Below are positions 20,062 through 29,461 of a stretch of 64,000 nt of DNA, piece after piece. Made by a program: the position numbers and the translations under genes. The notes under the pieces were generated by a model. That model was given only the letters and a program-made list of their open reading frames with translations. It was not told where the DNA came from and did no database searches. How positions within the stretch are numbered: position 1 is the stretch's first letter; the number at the start of each line of letters is the position of its first letter. The stretch spans positions 1,736,001-1,800,000 of the forward strand of contig OZ345361.1 in assembly GCA_977006965.1 (NCBI GenBank). The letters are read 5' to 3'. This DNA is from Phymatolithon calcareum (Eukaryota > Rhodophyta > Florideophyceae > Hapalidiales).

Positions 20062-20211
20062 GACGGTATTAGAGAGCACGACATGTTTAGATGGAAGTAG
20101 GACTTTTGCCAAGTGCTGACTATTTCCCGCTATGCTTTAAATTTATCAAAACGTATTATGCTCTCAATAAAAATGAACTTCTATTGATTGTTGAGAACTT
20201 CCAAGATAGAA

Positions 20212-20545
20212 TTTTGAAGTAACCGAGGTAGTTGATCTTACAAATTGCATATTGGGAAACCTTTGCTTTCTGCAGTGGCCAAAACTTCATCGTTCGCTCA
20301 ACGTGACTTTCCCCAATTGCCTGGAGGTATACCATCGTTTTCAAATAACATCCTCTTCTCCGTAAGCTTGCAAACCTGCAAAATCTGACAGACAGCCCCA
20401 AAGCGATTCAAGTTTCGAAATACAGTTAGCCTTCACCCTTCCTGGAAACGCAATCCGAAAGGCTCAAGTTTCTCTCTGGACACTTCCTGCATCTTCAATA
20501 CGTGCGTTTATTCTCGACTGCACTGCGCAGGACGCAACAACTCAT
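20212..20545. repeat. third, internally deleted copy of the duplicated unit
   Basis: 20212-20430 matches the hypothetical-gene fragment at 14872-15110. 20441-20545 then matches 18020-18120 (start of ORF215). All of PUS and most of both ORFs are deleted. Homology stops at about 20545, just before the end of the FAS1 gene. Confidence 0.75.
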
Positions 20546-20583
20546 GTAATTAAGCAATTCTTTCTACATGTTCCCGTATTGAT

Positions 20584-21378
20584 TTACTTCGCCAGAGCTC
20601 CACCAGAGGATCCTGCAGGAAGCGGGTCAATCCCAAGAGCCTGGCGCGGGGTGAGGGTATTAGCATAGAGATCGACGATTGAGGAAGTATTAAACTCGGG
20701 CTTAACTGGGCCTGCCGGCTGGGGAGTGAACGACGGCGGAATAAGAACAGATGAAATAACGTGAATGACACCATTGGTGCAAGGGATATCTGCCTTAATC
20801 ACCGGCGCTGAACCGGCCGTAACCTTCTTGCCGTATCCCATGACCGTTAAAGGCACGCCAGCGAGAGACTCGCCCACCATCTTTCCATTAGCGACTACTG
20901 CCGAGGATGAAACGTTCCCTTTGATCACATGGTATGCGAGCACCTTCTTCAGCTCCTCTCGGTTCTCGGGGCGCAGCAACGGGGCGAGTACGGCGAAGCC
21001 ATGTGGCTCGAGCAGCGACGCAAAAGCGGAATCGGTCGGTGCGAATACGGTAAATGGACCTCCTTTCTTCAATTCATAGTCCAGGCCAGTTTCCTGCAAC
21101 AGACTCACCAGAGTCTTGAAAATGTTCACCTCGGCCGCCGTGTCGACGATATCCATTGTGGACGTCTGACCAAATCCTACACCCGCGACAGCGCCAGAGA
21201 ACGGAATTCCAACACCGCCGTATCCAGTGCCGGTGTACGGATATGCAACCATTTTCGTCGTTCGTGCCTGCACTGCATTGTTTCGTCGTAGTCCGTCTGT
21301 GGCCGTTCGGAGTCGAGAGTTCGTCACAGTCGCGCCGCTAATGGCTGAGAGGCCTGTGGTCGGCACGAACGCAGTCAT
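20584..21378 (-). CDS. fasciclin (FAS1) domain protein, probably plastid-targeted
   Basis: ATG at 21378 gives 264 residues; the frame extends to 21408 without an ATG. One FAS1 domain (about residues 75-215) shows the H1 box FTVFAPTDSAF, the central LAYHVIKG and the H2 box VIHVISSVLIPP. FAS1 domains mediate adhesion or protein interaction. The N-terminus MTAFVPTTGLSAIS, with Phe at position 4, and the following Arg/Thr/Ser-rich stretch look like a red-algal plastid transit peptide. A Gly-rich hydrophobic segment (GTGYGGVGIPFSGAVAGVG) may be a second, lumenal signal. An extracellular location is the main alternative. It is divergent from the CPP1-like gene. Confidence 0.85.
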   Translation of the reverse strand: MTAFVPTTGLSAISGATVTNSRLRTATDGLRRNNAVQARTTKMVAYPYTGTGYGGVGIPFSGAVAGVGFGQTSTMDIVDTAAEVNIFKTLVSLLQETGLDYELKKGGPFTVFAPTDSAFASLLEPHGFAVLAPLLRPENREELKKVLAYHVIKGNVSSSAVVANGKMVGESLAGVPLTVMGYGKKVTAGSAPVIKADIPCTNGVIHVISSVLIPPSFTPQPAGPVKPEFNTSSIVDLYANTLTPRQALGIDPLPAGSSGGALAK

Positions 21379-21846
21379 TGATGCAGAGTCCTCGCAACGG
21401 CGCAGCAATGGATAATCCGCTCAACGATGGGGCCTTCCCCAAAAGCTCACGAGCCCAATGCTTCGAAAAGATGTATCAAGGCTTATGATGACATAGGACC
21501 TCCGAGGAGATCGTGCTTCATCAGAATAATCTGCCTAAAATGAGAACACATGTTTATGATATCAAGAAGTGGTATGACATGGACGTATCATATGACAGAA
21601 CACGTGTTCAAATTGAGCTCAGATCCCAGAGGGAAACCGTCCCTGCAAAGCCTTGACTACGGTCCCGATTTCTCCCCCGCTATCGTCCTCATACAATACC
21701 CAGCGACGAGCATAAGATTCCATCTCCGCCCTTTCCAAGTGCTGCGCTGAGAAACGAAGGTAACCTCGGTCGCTCAATCCCCGTAACATCGTCTTTTGAC
21801 TGCACAAATCGAAAGGTCCTGGTCTATTTCTCTGAAATCGAAATCA
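21379..21846. promoter_or_regulatory. divergent region FAS1 / CPP1-like
   Basis: About 0.47 kb shared between two divergent plastid-type genes. The CPP1-like frame is open further upstream (from 21796) without an ATG, so its start or a 5' exon is uncertain. I see no specific promoter motif. Confidence 0.4.
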
Positions 21847-22752
21847 ATGGGGCCCTTTACTCTTGAAGACTCACCAATTGAGAGATCTCGAACACGATAT
21901 GCTTTCGCGTCCTCCTTGTCTGTCACTGTAACGTCCTTTTCCGGTGCGCGTGTATCGCCCTGCAAGTCACCTTTGTCTCCGTGCCTCACACAAAGACAAT
22001 GCGCACGGTCGAGTGCTCCAGCGATGATCTTCGGCTTCGGCAAGAAAAAGAACAAACCAAGCGTGAAAAGCACCAGTGGCAGCGACGGTGTAAATCCATA
22101 CCGTGCCCTTGGTGTCGGTGAAGACGCTACGTACGAAGATGTTGAAGCTGCAGTGAAGAGGTTGCGCGTGAAGTACGCTGACGACCGCAAGACGCTCATG
22201 ATGCTTGATGTTTACCGAGACAGGATTTTCGAAGACCGTCTTCAGCAACGCTTATCGGGCTCTCTAATCCCGAAAATCAAGGAATCACCGTATGAACGGA
22301 AGGTGATACCGAAGAAACGCTTTGTAATGCCAGAATGGGCACGTGGTACTTTCAAGCTGCCGGATCGGAAGTATCTGAGGAGGACCGCTATAATCATGGG
22401 CATTTTCATTTTCCTGGGCTTTATCACCCCCACTCTTGCCGGCTCCTGTATGGCCATGGCGTTCATTGCGGCTGCTGGGTTTCTTTACAACAGGGGACTG
22501 CCGGATCCCGTGCGTGATGAGTATGGTGCCATTGGTGAAGTTCGGCCTGTGAAGCACAGAGTTGTTCTCAAAACTTTGTTGATTAATTTAGGTGTCGCGG
22601 CAGTTTTCTTCGGGCTTGGTCAGTTGTACATGATTTATTTGCCCCTCCCGTTGTGGTGCCCGCCTGATGCGTTCGTGAATGCGGCAGTTGTTATGGGCCT
22701 CTGGTTTTCGTGTATCTTCTTTGTGGCACATGATCCTAATGACTTATACTAA
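21847..22752 (+). CDS. CPP1/CDF1-like plastid membrane protein with J-like domain
   Basis: From ATG 21847 the product has about 301 residues. The N-terminal 60 or so are Ser/Thr/Arg-rich, as in a transit peptide. Then FGFGKKKNKPS leads into a J-like domain (NPYRALGVGEDATYEDVEAA), which lacks the HPD motif of true DnaJ proteins. The C-terminal part has three or four hydrophobic helices (IIMGIFIFLGFITPTL, MAMAFIAAAGFLY, LLINLGVAAVFFGLGQ and VNAAVVMGLWFSCIFFV). This is the layout of the plant CPP1 family, thylakoid/envelope proteins that stabilise light-dependent protochlorophyllide oxidoreductase. The role in this organism is inferred from the family. Confidence 0.8.
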   Translation: MGPFTLEDSPIERSRTRYAFASSLSVTVTSFSGARVSPCKSPLSPCLTQRQCARSSAPAMIFGFGKKKNKPSVKSTSGSDGVNPYRALGVGEDATYEDVEAAVKRLRVKYADDRKTLMMLDVYRDRIFEDRLQQRLSGSLIPKIKESPYERKVIPKKRFVMPEWARGTFKLPDRKYLRRTAIIMGIFIFLGFITPTLAGSCMAMAFIAAAGFLYNRGLPDPVRDEYGAIGEVRPVKHRVVLKTLLINLGVAAVFFGLGQLYMIYLPLPLWCPPDAFVNAAVVMGLWFSCIFFVAHDPNDLY

Positions 22753-23295
22753 ACTAAAGGTGCCAATGTATTATGGGGGAAGTCGAAAACTTTCATTCAC
22801 GCGCTGGACATGCGCACTCGCTTTGACCGATGTTTATCTTGCTTCTGCAGGCAGTGATCCGAGATTGAAATACCCCGAAAACTGCACTGCATCACATCAA
22901 TTCAACGACCATATTGCTTTACCTATACCCGAAACGTGACACCAACGGCCCCTGATGCATCAGAGCAATCGTGATTTCATTTCCGAAGGCATCAGCGGGA
23001 TAGGGAAGACATCGCCATGTTTCTGCTAGTTGCCAGTGGTTGAGCTCAAGTCTGTGATGGCTGTCCACTACGACATTCTGACTACAGTTTGATGAGGCAG
23101 GCATCCGATGCTTTTCCCTCAAATGTTGCTATTAGCTAGTACGTTTCAGGGAGGCACTCACTGAGATGAAAATTGTATGCACGTTTATTCTACGCAGATC
23201 CCCTCCATATTATGCCATTCCCTGCTCAAATCTAAGGTTCTTTCTTTTAGCCTAACCACTAACGGGAAACGGCAACAGGATGCACGGGGATTTCC
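22753..23295. other. convergent intergenic region, no gene seen
   Basis: Between the 3' ends of the CPP1-like and TrpB genes. Only short motif-free frames. Confidence 0.4.
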
Positions 23296-24669
23296 TCAAA
23301 AAACTACGTCAGAATCCCCACGCTCCTTCAAGTAGTCGATAACAGAAATAACATCCTTATCTCCCCGACCAGAGCAATTGATGACAAGTTTTGGCGATCC
23401 CTCCAGCGTCGGGCAAAGTTTGTCCAAATACGCAAACGCATGCGACGTTTCAAGTGCCGGAATGATGCCCTCCACCCTGCTAACAAACTTGAAAGCGTCT
23501 AAAGCCTCGTCATCAGTAACATGCACATATTCCGCCCGTTTAGTGTCTCGCATATAACTATGCTCCGGTCCGACACCAGGATAATCCAGTCCCGCCGAGA
23601 TGGAATGTGCCTCTGACGGCATACCATGTTCATCCTGCAACTGGTAGCTCATAGAACCATGCAGCACGCCAAGCGCTCCTTTTGTTAGCGTTGCGGCATG
23701 CTCATCAGTATCGACGCCCTTTCCAGCGGCCTCGACTCCAATCAGTCGCACACTCTTATCGCCCTTCCAAGTATGGAAAAGCCCCATTGCATTAGATCCG
23801 CCACCGACACAAGCAACCAATATATCTGGCTTTCCGCCCCACTTCTCAAGCGCCTGGTCACGCACCTCTTCACCGATGCACGAATGGAAATCACGGACAA
23901 TCGTCGGGTACGGATGCGGGCCTGCCACACTGCCGACGATGTAGTGAGTCTCCACAGGATAGCTAACCCAATCACGGATAGCCTCTGACAATGCATTGGT
24001 AAGTGTACCTGTACCGCTGGTGACGGCACGCACCTCCGCGCCGAGTAGACGCATGCGGAAGACGTTCAGTTTCTGGCGCTCCATGTCCTTAGCACCCATG
24101 TACACGATACACTGCATGTTGAAGCGGGCGCAAACAGTGGCTGTAGCAACACCATGCTGTCCAGCACCGGTCTCCGCAATGATGCGTGTTTTCCCGAGTT
24201 TCTTAGCGAGAAGGGCCTGTGCGAGCGAGTTATTGATTTTGTGTGCTCCAGTATGGTTCAAATCTTCTCGTTTGAGATAGATTTGGGGACCAGAGCCATC
24301 GGGTCGTGCATAGTGCTGAGTGAGACGCTCTGCAAAATAAAGAGGCGATGGGCGACCGATATAATCGCGGAGGAGATCCTTGAGCTCAGCTTGGAATTCA
24401 GGGTCATTACGAACTCGTTCGTAGCCGTCGGCTAAGTCCTCCAGACATCCCATGAGTGTCTCAGGGACATATTGTCCACCAAAACGTCCAAATCGCCCAC
24501 GGTCATCGGGGACGCTCGGGTTGTAGACTGTGTCGATGATCTTGGATCTATCGACTGCAATCATCCGTATAGTGGACTTGGTTGTAGCAGAGGGCCTCCG
24601 TGGAGATTGACATGAAACTTTGCCTACTGCACCGGGCAGGAAGCTGCCACCCAAAGAGAAGCACAACAT
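23296..24669 (-). CDS. trpB: tryptophan synthase beta chain
   Basis: Start ATG 24669 gives 457 residues; the frame continues to 24720 without an ATG. Tryptophan synthase beta joins indole and serine to make tryptophan, using PLP. Seen: [15 protein letters not shown] at the start of the mature enzyme; HTGAHKINN with the PLP lysine; [26 protein letters not shown]; the phosphate-binding [10 protein letters not shown]; and the end motif CSGRGDKD. The 50-residue extension, beginning [13 protein letters not shown] with an early Phe, is a probable plastid transit peptide. In several red algae trpA is plastid-encoded, so this nuclear subunit would have to be imported to pair with it (general knowledge, not shown here). 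Single exon. Confidence 0.97.
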   Translation of the reverse strand: MLCFSLGGSFLPGAVGKVSCQSPRRPSATTKSTIRMIAVDRSKIIDTVYNPSVPDDRGRFGRFGGQYVPETLMGCLEDLADGYERVRNDPEFQAELKDLLRDYIGRPSPLYFAERLTQHYARPDGSGPQIYLKREDLNHTGAHKINNSLAQALLAKKLGKTRIIAETGAGQHGVATATVCARFNMQCIVYMGAKDMERQKLNVFRMRLLGAEVRAVTSGTGTLTNALSEAIRDWVSYPVETHYIVGSVAGPHPYPTIVRDFHSCIGEEVRDQALEKWGGKPDILVACVGGGSNAMGLFHTWKGDKSVRLIGVEAAGKGVDTDEHAATLTKGALGVLHGSMSYQLQDEHGMPSEAHSISAGLDYPGVGPEHSYMRDTKRAEYVHVTDDEALDAFKFVSRVEGIIPALETSHAFAYLDKLCPTLEGSPKLVINCSGRGDKDVISVIDYLKERGDSDVVF

Positions 24670-25427
24670 TTTTTTCGGCTTGAGACAGTCGGTGAAGAAT
24701 TGATGATCCTCCTCAAGCACCGATGGTACGGACGTTCGGAGCTTGATATAGAAAAGAGCACAACACTACATCCGCCATGATGATCTCCTTCGGGTATTCC
24801 CAGAGTCGTAGAAGGATTCGGAGCAGGAGAACTTGGGAACCCTTATAGCAGAGAGTGCGCAAAGAAAATATATTTTAAATAACATCGTTGTGAAATACCC
24901 AGTGCACAAAGAAGTCTCGGGTACCCTTATGGATGAGGGGGAATGAGAGAAACTCAGATTGGTGAGAAAATTACATGCAGCCGCGACTTCGTCAGGCAAA
25001 ATCCTATCGTGTAAATATCTCACTGCCCGCTGCACCGCTCTTTAATGGCTACGTAGCCATACGCGTCTCTCAGTCAGGACACGAGTCTAATTGTGAATAA
25101 AGTCATCCATTTTCTCTTTCCTACGTCGAACACCCTACCCAACCACTAATATCGAAAACTACAGTTATCGTTATGAGCCAAAGGACACGAATGAAATTTG
25201 ACACGAATGAAATTTGACACGAATGAAATTTATAACGTCCTTTTTGATTTCCAGTATAGTAGAGGCCATGGACCAACGAGCAGGACGTTCATGCTCTGCA
25301 CTCCACGTCCGAATAATAGCATCCTTCAAAACAAGAAAACCGTTAAGCAGGGATGCTAATGAATAACCAATGCGCTCTCCAAAATTCTGACTATGAGTCA
25401 GGCCGCAAATACAGTAACTAAATTGAA
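24670..25427. other. intergenic with 3 x 16-bp direct repeat
   Basis: Upstream region of trpB and 3' flank of the dehydrogenase gene. A tandem repeat of period 16 (GACACGAATGAAATTT three times) lies at 25184-25231. No gene seen. Confidence 0.5.
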
Positions 25428-26762
25428 CTAGGCCTGCAAAACCAGATCGCATTCAACAAGCTTCACCGGTCGTCCCTCCCTTGCCGACCTGGCAGCCGCC
25501 ATACCAGCTACGATTGGTGCGCGTCCATCATCGCCGGTAACCGGCGGCGCGGTTCCGCTGCGAATCATATCGACAAACGCCGTCATCGCACCAGCGTATG
25601 CATCTGCATATCGATCCATGAAGAAGGAATATGGCACTCCGCTAGCAGACCCGGCCATATTATTAAGCACGACTGTATCGGGATGTTTGTTTTTTCCAAC
25701 AACGCTTCCCTTGCTGCCAAACACCTCAATGCGCTGGTCGTATCCATAACTGCATCTCCGTGAATTCTCGATCGTTCCAAATGCACCGCTCTTCATTTTC
25801 AACACCGTGATCACAGTGTCCAGGTCGCCCGCTTGTTTCGCGGCGCTTTCAAATGCAGTGCCGGTCACGTACACTTCCTCGATTTCTGAGCCGGTGACAA
25901 AACGAGCCATGTCAAAGTCGTGACCTAAGGGAAAAAAACACATCAAATGGTTAGACATGGGGTGAAAATGCATTTGAAACTACTGGATACGCGCAAAAAT
26001 GTGTCAACTCACTTGCCATGCTGAGTGCAGAACATGAAAAAGTTGGACGTAAGCAATGTGTGGTTAGTTGTTGTTGCATTGATATGCGTTTCGCACGCCT
26101 TCTCAAAATGCAGTAACTTACTCGAGAAAGATTCCTCCAGACTTCTCAAGATACTCAGCTGGAGGCGGCGCAGGGTCGCGCGAGACGATACTAAATGTCC
26201 GTATATCACCCACAGCGCCCATACGAATGTGATCGCGAACCTTAATAAAATTAGTGTCGAACCTTCGCTGAAATCCCACAAAAAGACGCACATTATTCGC
26301 CTTAACAGCTTCAAGACATCGGTCAATGGTCGAGAGATCATTCGAGATCGGTTTCTCACAGAAAATGTCCTTGCCAGCCTCGGCACTCTTCACGATTTGA
26401 TCGGCATGGAATGGAGTGGGAGAACCGATAACAATTCCCTGGACATCGTCGTTTTCGAGCATGGTTTCCCACTCTGGTACCCAAATGGTGTTAAACTCAG
26501 TGGCAACCTTGCGTCCACACTTCTCAAACGGGTCGGCAACCATGACGAGATCCGCGTCGTTCAGTGCGGCTATGGTTTTCGCGTGCACCTGGCCGATTCG
26601 ACCGCAGCCGATTACGCCGACCCCGACATTCGACGACGGGTCTGAAACAGCCATGGAAACATGTCGTGCGACAGAGGGTTTCGTTCTGCGGGCGGAGAGC
26701 GCGCGCGAATGCTTGACGGTCGACGCAGGGCAGAATGTCGTAACAAAGCCAGTGCCCGCCAT
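25428..26762 (-). CDS. Gfo/Idh/MocA dehydrogenase (inositol 2-dehydrogenase-like), three exons with an 8-nt micro-exon
   Basis: Exons on the minus strand: 26762-26122, 26020-26013 and 25924-25428, together 382 codons. Introns are GTAAGT...CAG (101 nt) and GTGAGT...TAG (88 nt). Only inclusion of the 8-nt exon CATGGCAA keeps frame, and it rebuilds the conserved FLDMASHDFDMARF motif of this family. NAD binding: VGVIGCGRIGQVHA (GxGxxG, residues 51-56). The catalytic lysine motif is EKP (in DIFCEKPISND). The C-terminal domain has GSEIEEVYVTGT and YADAYAGAMTAFVDM. Likely oxidises myo-inositol or a related polyol. The N-terminus MAGTGFVTTFCPAS followed by an Arg/Ser-rich stretch suggests plastid import. 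Exact substrate is uncertain. Confidence 0.88.
26013..26020 (-). other. 8-nt micro-exon of the dehydrogenase gene
   Basis: CATGGCAA on the minus strand is preceded by CTGCACTCAG and followed by GTGAGT. It supplies the last base of an Asp codon, then Met, Ala and the first base of a Ser codon. Confidence 0.8.
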
Positions 26763-27748
26763 TTTGAGGAATGCGAGCTATCTACCGTGTACCTCTGTTG
26801 GTGCGGCGGCTTTTACGCGCGGGTGTAGTTTGCCAAGGGAGAGTGCCTTGACAACGTGCCGTATTGACAATACTTTACAGAAGCTTGCTGCTCACCAACC
26901 CGGTGACCGTATGAGATCTTTTGAGTTGCTGTGACCAATCATTTCGGATGAAAAATACGTTGCTTCTAACGCGAGGTTTCCCTGACCACAGGAATCGCCG
27001 TGATGCACACATCAACGCATCTGCGTATAACTTCTGAAGTCAATTAAACTGCAGACGCACTGTTGCACCAGAAGTAAAAGACTTTTTCCGTTGAAGCGTG
27101 GAAGCTGCAAGGAATGATCGCAAGGGATGAAAAATTAGGGAATCTCCTAGACCAGCGCCAAGCATCCCAAAACAAACCAGTTGATAAAAGTCCAACGATC
27201 GGACCGCCATATCATGCAGTTTTTTGTCCACTTCCTATCATAATGCCTGTCACTACCAATGATACGAAGAGGTTTCACTCTTCTGTCGCAAGCTGTCTGC
27301 AAGATGCAATGCTAGTGCAAGTGCAGTCAGGACCTGCGACAGACATGTCCGTCAGCTTAATCGTACTGCCTTTTGCAGCTTTTATGCAGCGCGAACATGA
27401 CCTGAGCTTTCATAAAAGGTGTTGATGTTTCACGAAGGGGGAGACCTTGTCGTTTCTTATAGGAAACGACATCTCGTGCGTCTAATTTACACACACTGTA
27501 CAGAATATTTTCACAACTCATGCACTAGCACTTTTTTCATTTAGCGAACTATGGCACTAGAAAATATATTTAATAGTACTCTAAAGCTGCATCACTGCTT
27601 TTCTCGAAAGATATGTAATGGTGCTAGAAGTATACATGATTTCTGTTTTTACCTGTGCACCGTATTGATGCTCTTTGAGGCTGCATGAACACAGTATGTT
27701 AGATGGAGAAGAGAACGCCGTTTCGCGTGTCTTCTCTGCCTTTGCCTC
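26763..27748. other. intergenic, no gene seen
   Basis: Upstream region of the dehydrogenase gene. A short hairpin (GTCGTTTC...GAAACGAC) lies near 27450. Otherwise only motif-free frames. Confidence 0.4.
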
Positions 27749-28441
27749 ATGCATGCCCCTCACGGGACTCATCCCCCCACACCAACAACCTACAGGATTC
27801 AGAACCATGCATGGGTAAGCATGGTGCAGGGCAGAATGCCATCCATTGAGGACTGTACCCCTCTGGTGGCCGCCATTCGCAATGGGGACAACTTGGATGC
27901 AATGGCGTACGATCCAGTATGCAAGATGTGTAATACCGGCTGTAACGAAACAGTTGAACACCGATTGCTACGCTGTGGTGGACGTTCTGCCTCCATACGC
28001 AAGTTTATCGGACGAGTGGGCACCAAGACTGTAGAGGAATTATGCCGTAAGAAACCAATAGACGTACTCAAGTTTCTGAGCAATGAGAGGCTGTTTTCAA
28101 CAGCTTCAGACGTATACTCTTTACTTGAGCGATCTCTTCGCAAGAAAGAAAGAATGCCATCCGTTGACGTTGTGCTGCGCGCCAGTGATCAGCGCTGGAA
28201 TTGCCTTGAACACATCCTTCGCGTGAACAACGTCCACGTGGCACACCAAGCGTTGACACAATATGTCAAGCAAGCGTCGGCAGTACTGCAGTCTTCAGTG
28301 ACGCATCCGACCTTGACATACAAGCAGCTCTTAGAGTCGAAATGGATAGGATGGAATGGAGAGGACTTCGTCAATGGAGACGCTGCTCGAATCGCATCCG
28401 AGGAAAAGCATAATACACTGCAATCCGAAGCACAGTGTTAA
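27749..28441 (+). CDS. LINE-type C-terminal zinc-knuckle fragment (230 aa open frame)
   Basis: Open from ATG 27749. It contains DPVCKMCNTGCNETVEHRLLRCGG, a C-x2-C-x7-H-x4-C arrangement that resembles the zinc-binding region found after reverse transcriptase in many non-LTR retrotransposons. No reverse transcriptase precedes it. The rest (FIGRVGTKTVEELCRKKPIDVLKFL) is not recognised. It may be a truncated retrotransposon end still open by chance, or a domesticated fragment; a partial copy follows at 28519. Confidence 0.45.
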   Translation: MHAPHGTHPPTPTTYRIQNHAWVSMVQGRMPSIEDCTPLVAAIRNGDNLDAMAYDPVCKMCNTGCNETVEHRLLRCGGRSASIRKFIGRVGTKTVEELCRKKPIDVLKFLSNERLFSTASDVYSLLERSLRKKERMPSVDVVLRASDQRWNCLEHILRVNNVHVAHQALTQYVKQASAVLQSSVTHPTLTYKQLLESKWIGWNGEDFVNGDAARIASEEKHNTLQSEAQC

Positions 28442-28518
28442 CTGTAGCAATGAGCGCGAAGGACCATACTTCGGAAACATGCTGGCAAACCCATTCCAAA
28501 CCTGAAAGATAAACTTCA

Positions 28519-28733
28519 ACAGCTGAACATCTATTGCTACGCTGTGGTGGACGCTCTGCGTCCAAACGCAAGTTTCTTGGACGAGTGGGCACCAAGACTA
28601 TAGAGGAATAAGGCCGAAAGAAACCACTAGACGTAATAAAATTTCTGAGCAATGAGAAACTGTTTTCAAACAGTTTCAGACGCTTGCCTTTTGCGTGCGC
28701 GATCTTTCCGCAATAAAGAAGGAAAGATAAACT
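28519..28733 (+). pseudogene. partial decayed duplicate of the zinc-knuckle ORF
   Basis: Repeats the stretch at 27955-28160 (AACATCTATTGCTACGCTGTGG against AACACCGATTGCTACGCTGTGG) with stops and indels. Confidence 0.75.
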
Positions 28734-29461
28734 TCGACAGGTTAGATTAAAACTGAGGTGAGTGATCACTCGGGAATCCCCAACGTCCTTCGCTTTTTTA
28801 GTTAAATGCCTCTCTTCCCCCACGCCCGAGGGGGCCTACTAGGTACTACTATAAAACCTTAGCCATACACCGTACACTATAGTAATGTACAGTACTGCAC
28901 AACATGATGCTGTGTTGTTATGTTTTCGTCCTGTGCGAACTGATGCTCATTGCTTTTGTATCAACTAAAACACTCCGTAGTTTTTGGACATCTTTTCTGC
29001 TTGGGGCGCTCGTGTTCTTTCGGAGTCGACTTGGATGCAAAGGGCGCAGAAACAAAGACGAGCTTCTGCTCGTGCTACAGTACATGTTTTTGAGCTGTTT
29101 ACAGTAGTTCGAGCTCGGACGACTGCCGCGGAGTATGAGAATCATACGGTACTGGATAACATCTGAGGGTCGACGTGGACCCAACGGTTCATTGTCATAC
29201 TGAACACCGAACTTTGGCGCCAAAATCGCAATTTGTTTCAAACAAAGGCGCTTTGGAAAGCTAACGTAGTGTACACTACAGTACTGTGCGAGTATGACAC
29301 AACCCGGATCATGGAGGGACGTCTCTGTGACGGGAAGGGCACATTGATCCGCTGCCTGCCGCTGTGAAGGCGCCTGCCAGCGCGTCGTGCGTTGACGCCA
29401 CTCGAATCTTGTCATCACGTGCTTGTGTTTGCAGGACTGCAGCTCCTCACCCACGCCCTCC
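28734..29461. other. SMC6 upstream region with a dispersed repeat
   Basis: About 70 bp at 28812-28885 (CCCGAGGGGGCCTACTAGGTACTACTATAAAACC...) recur in altered form at about 44553-44625. A pyrimidine stretch ending TTTGCAG at 29435 could be the 3' splice site of a 5' UTR intron. No other gene seen. Confidence 0.45.

Larger units (their letters stand above)
14872..20211. repeat. tandem segmental duplication, copy 2
   Basis: Same order as copy 1: hypothetical gene (broken here), intact PUS, intact ORF215, hairpin and ORF176. Bases 18782-20211 match 13441-14871 almost perfectly (I see about six differences), whereas the remainder of the unit has many substitutions and indels. Confidence 0.85.

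Noticed and set aside
25184-25231. Possible CRISPR-like array
   Set aside because: Three direct 16-bp repeats without spacers, in eukaryotic DNA; a simple tandem repeat.
25428-26762. Two separate dehydrogenase genes
   Set aside because: The two open frames are complementary halves of one Gfo/Idh/MocA protein and are joined by consensus splice sites and a micro-exon.
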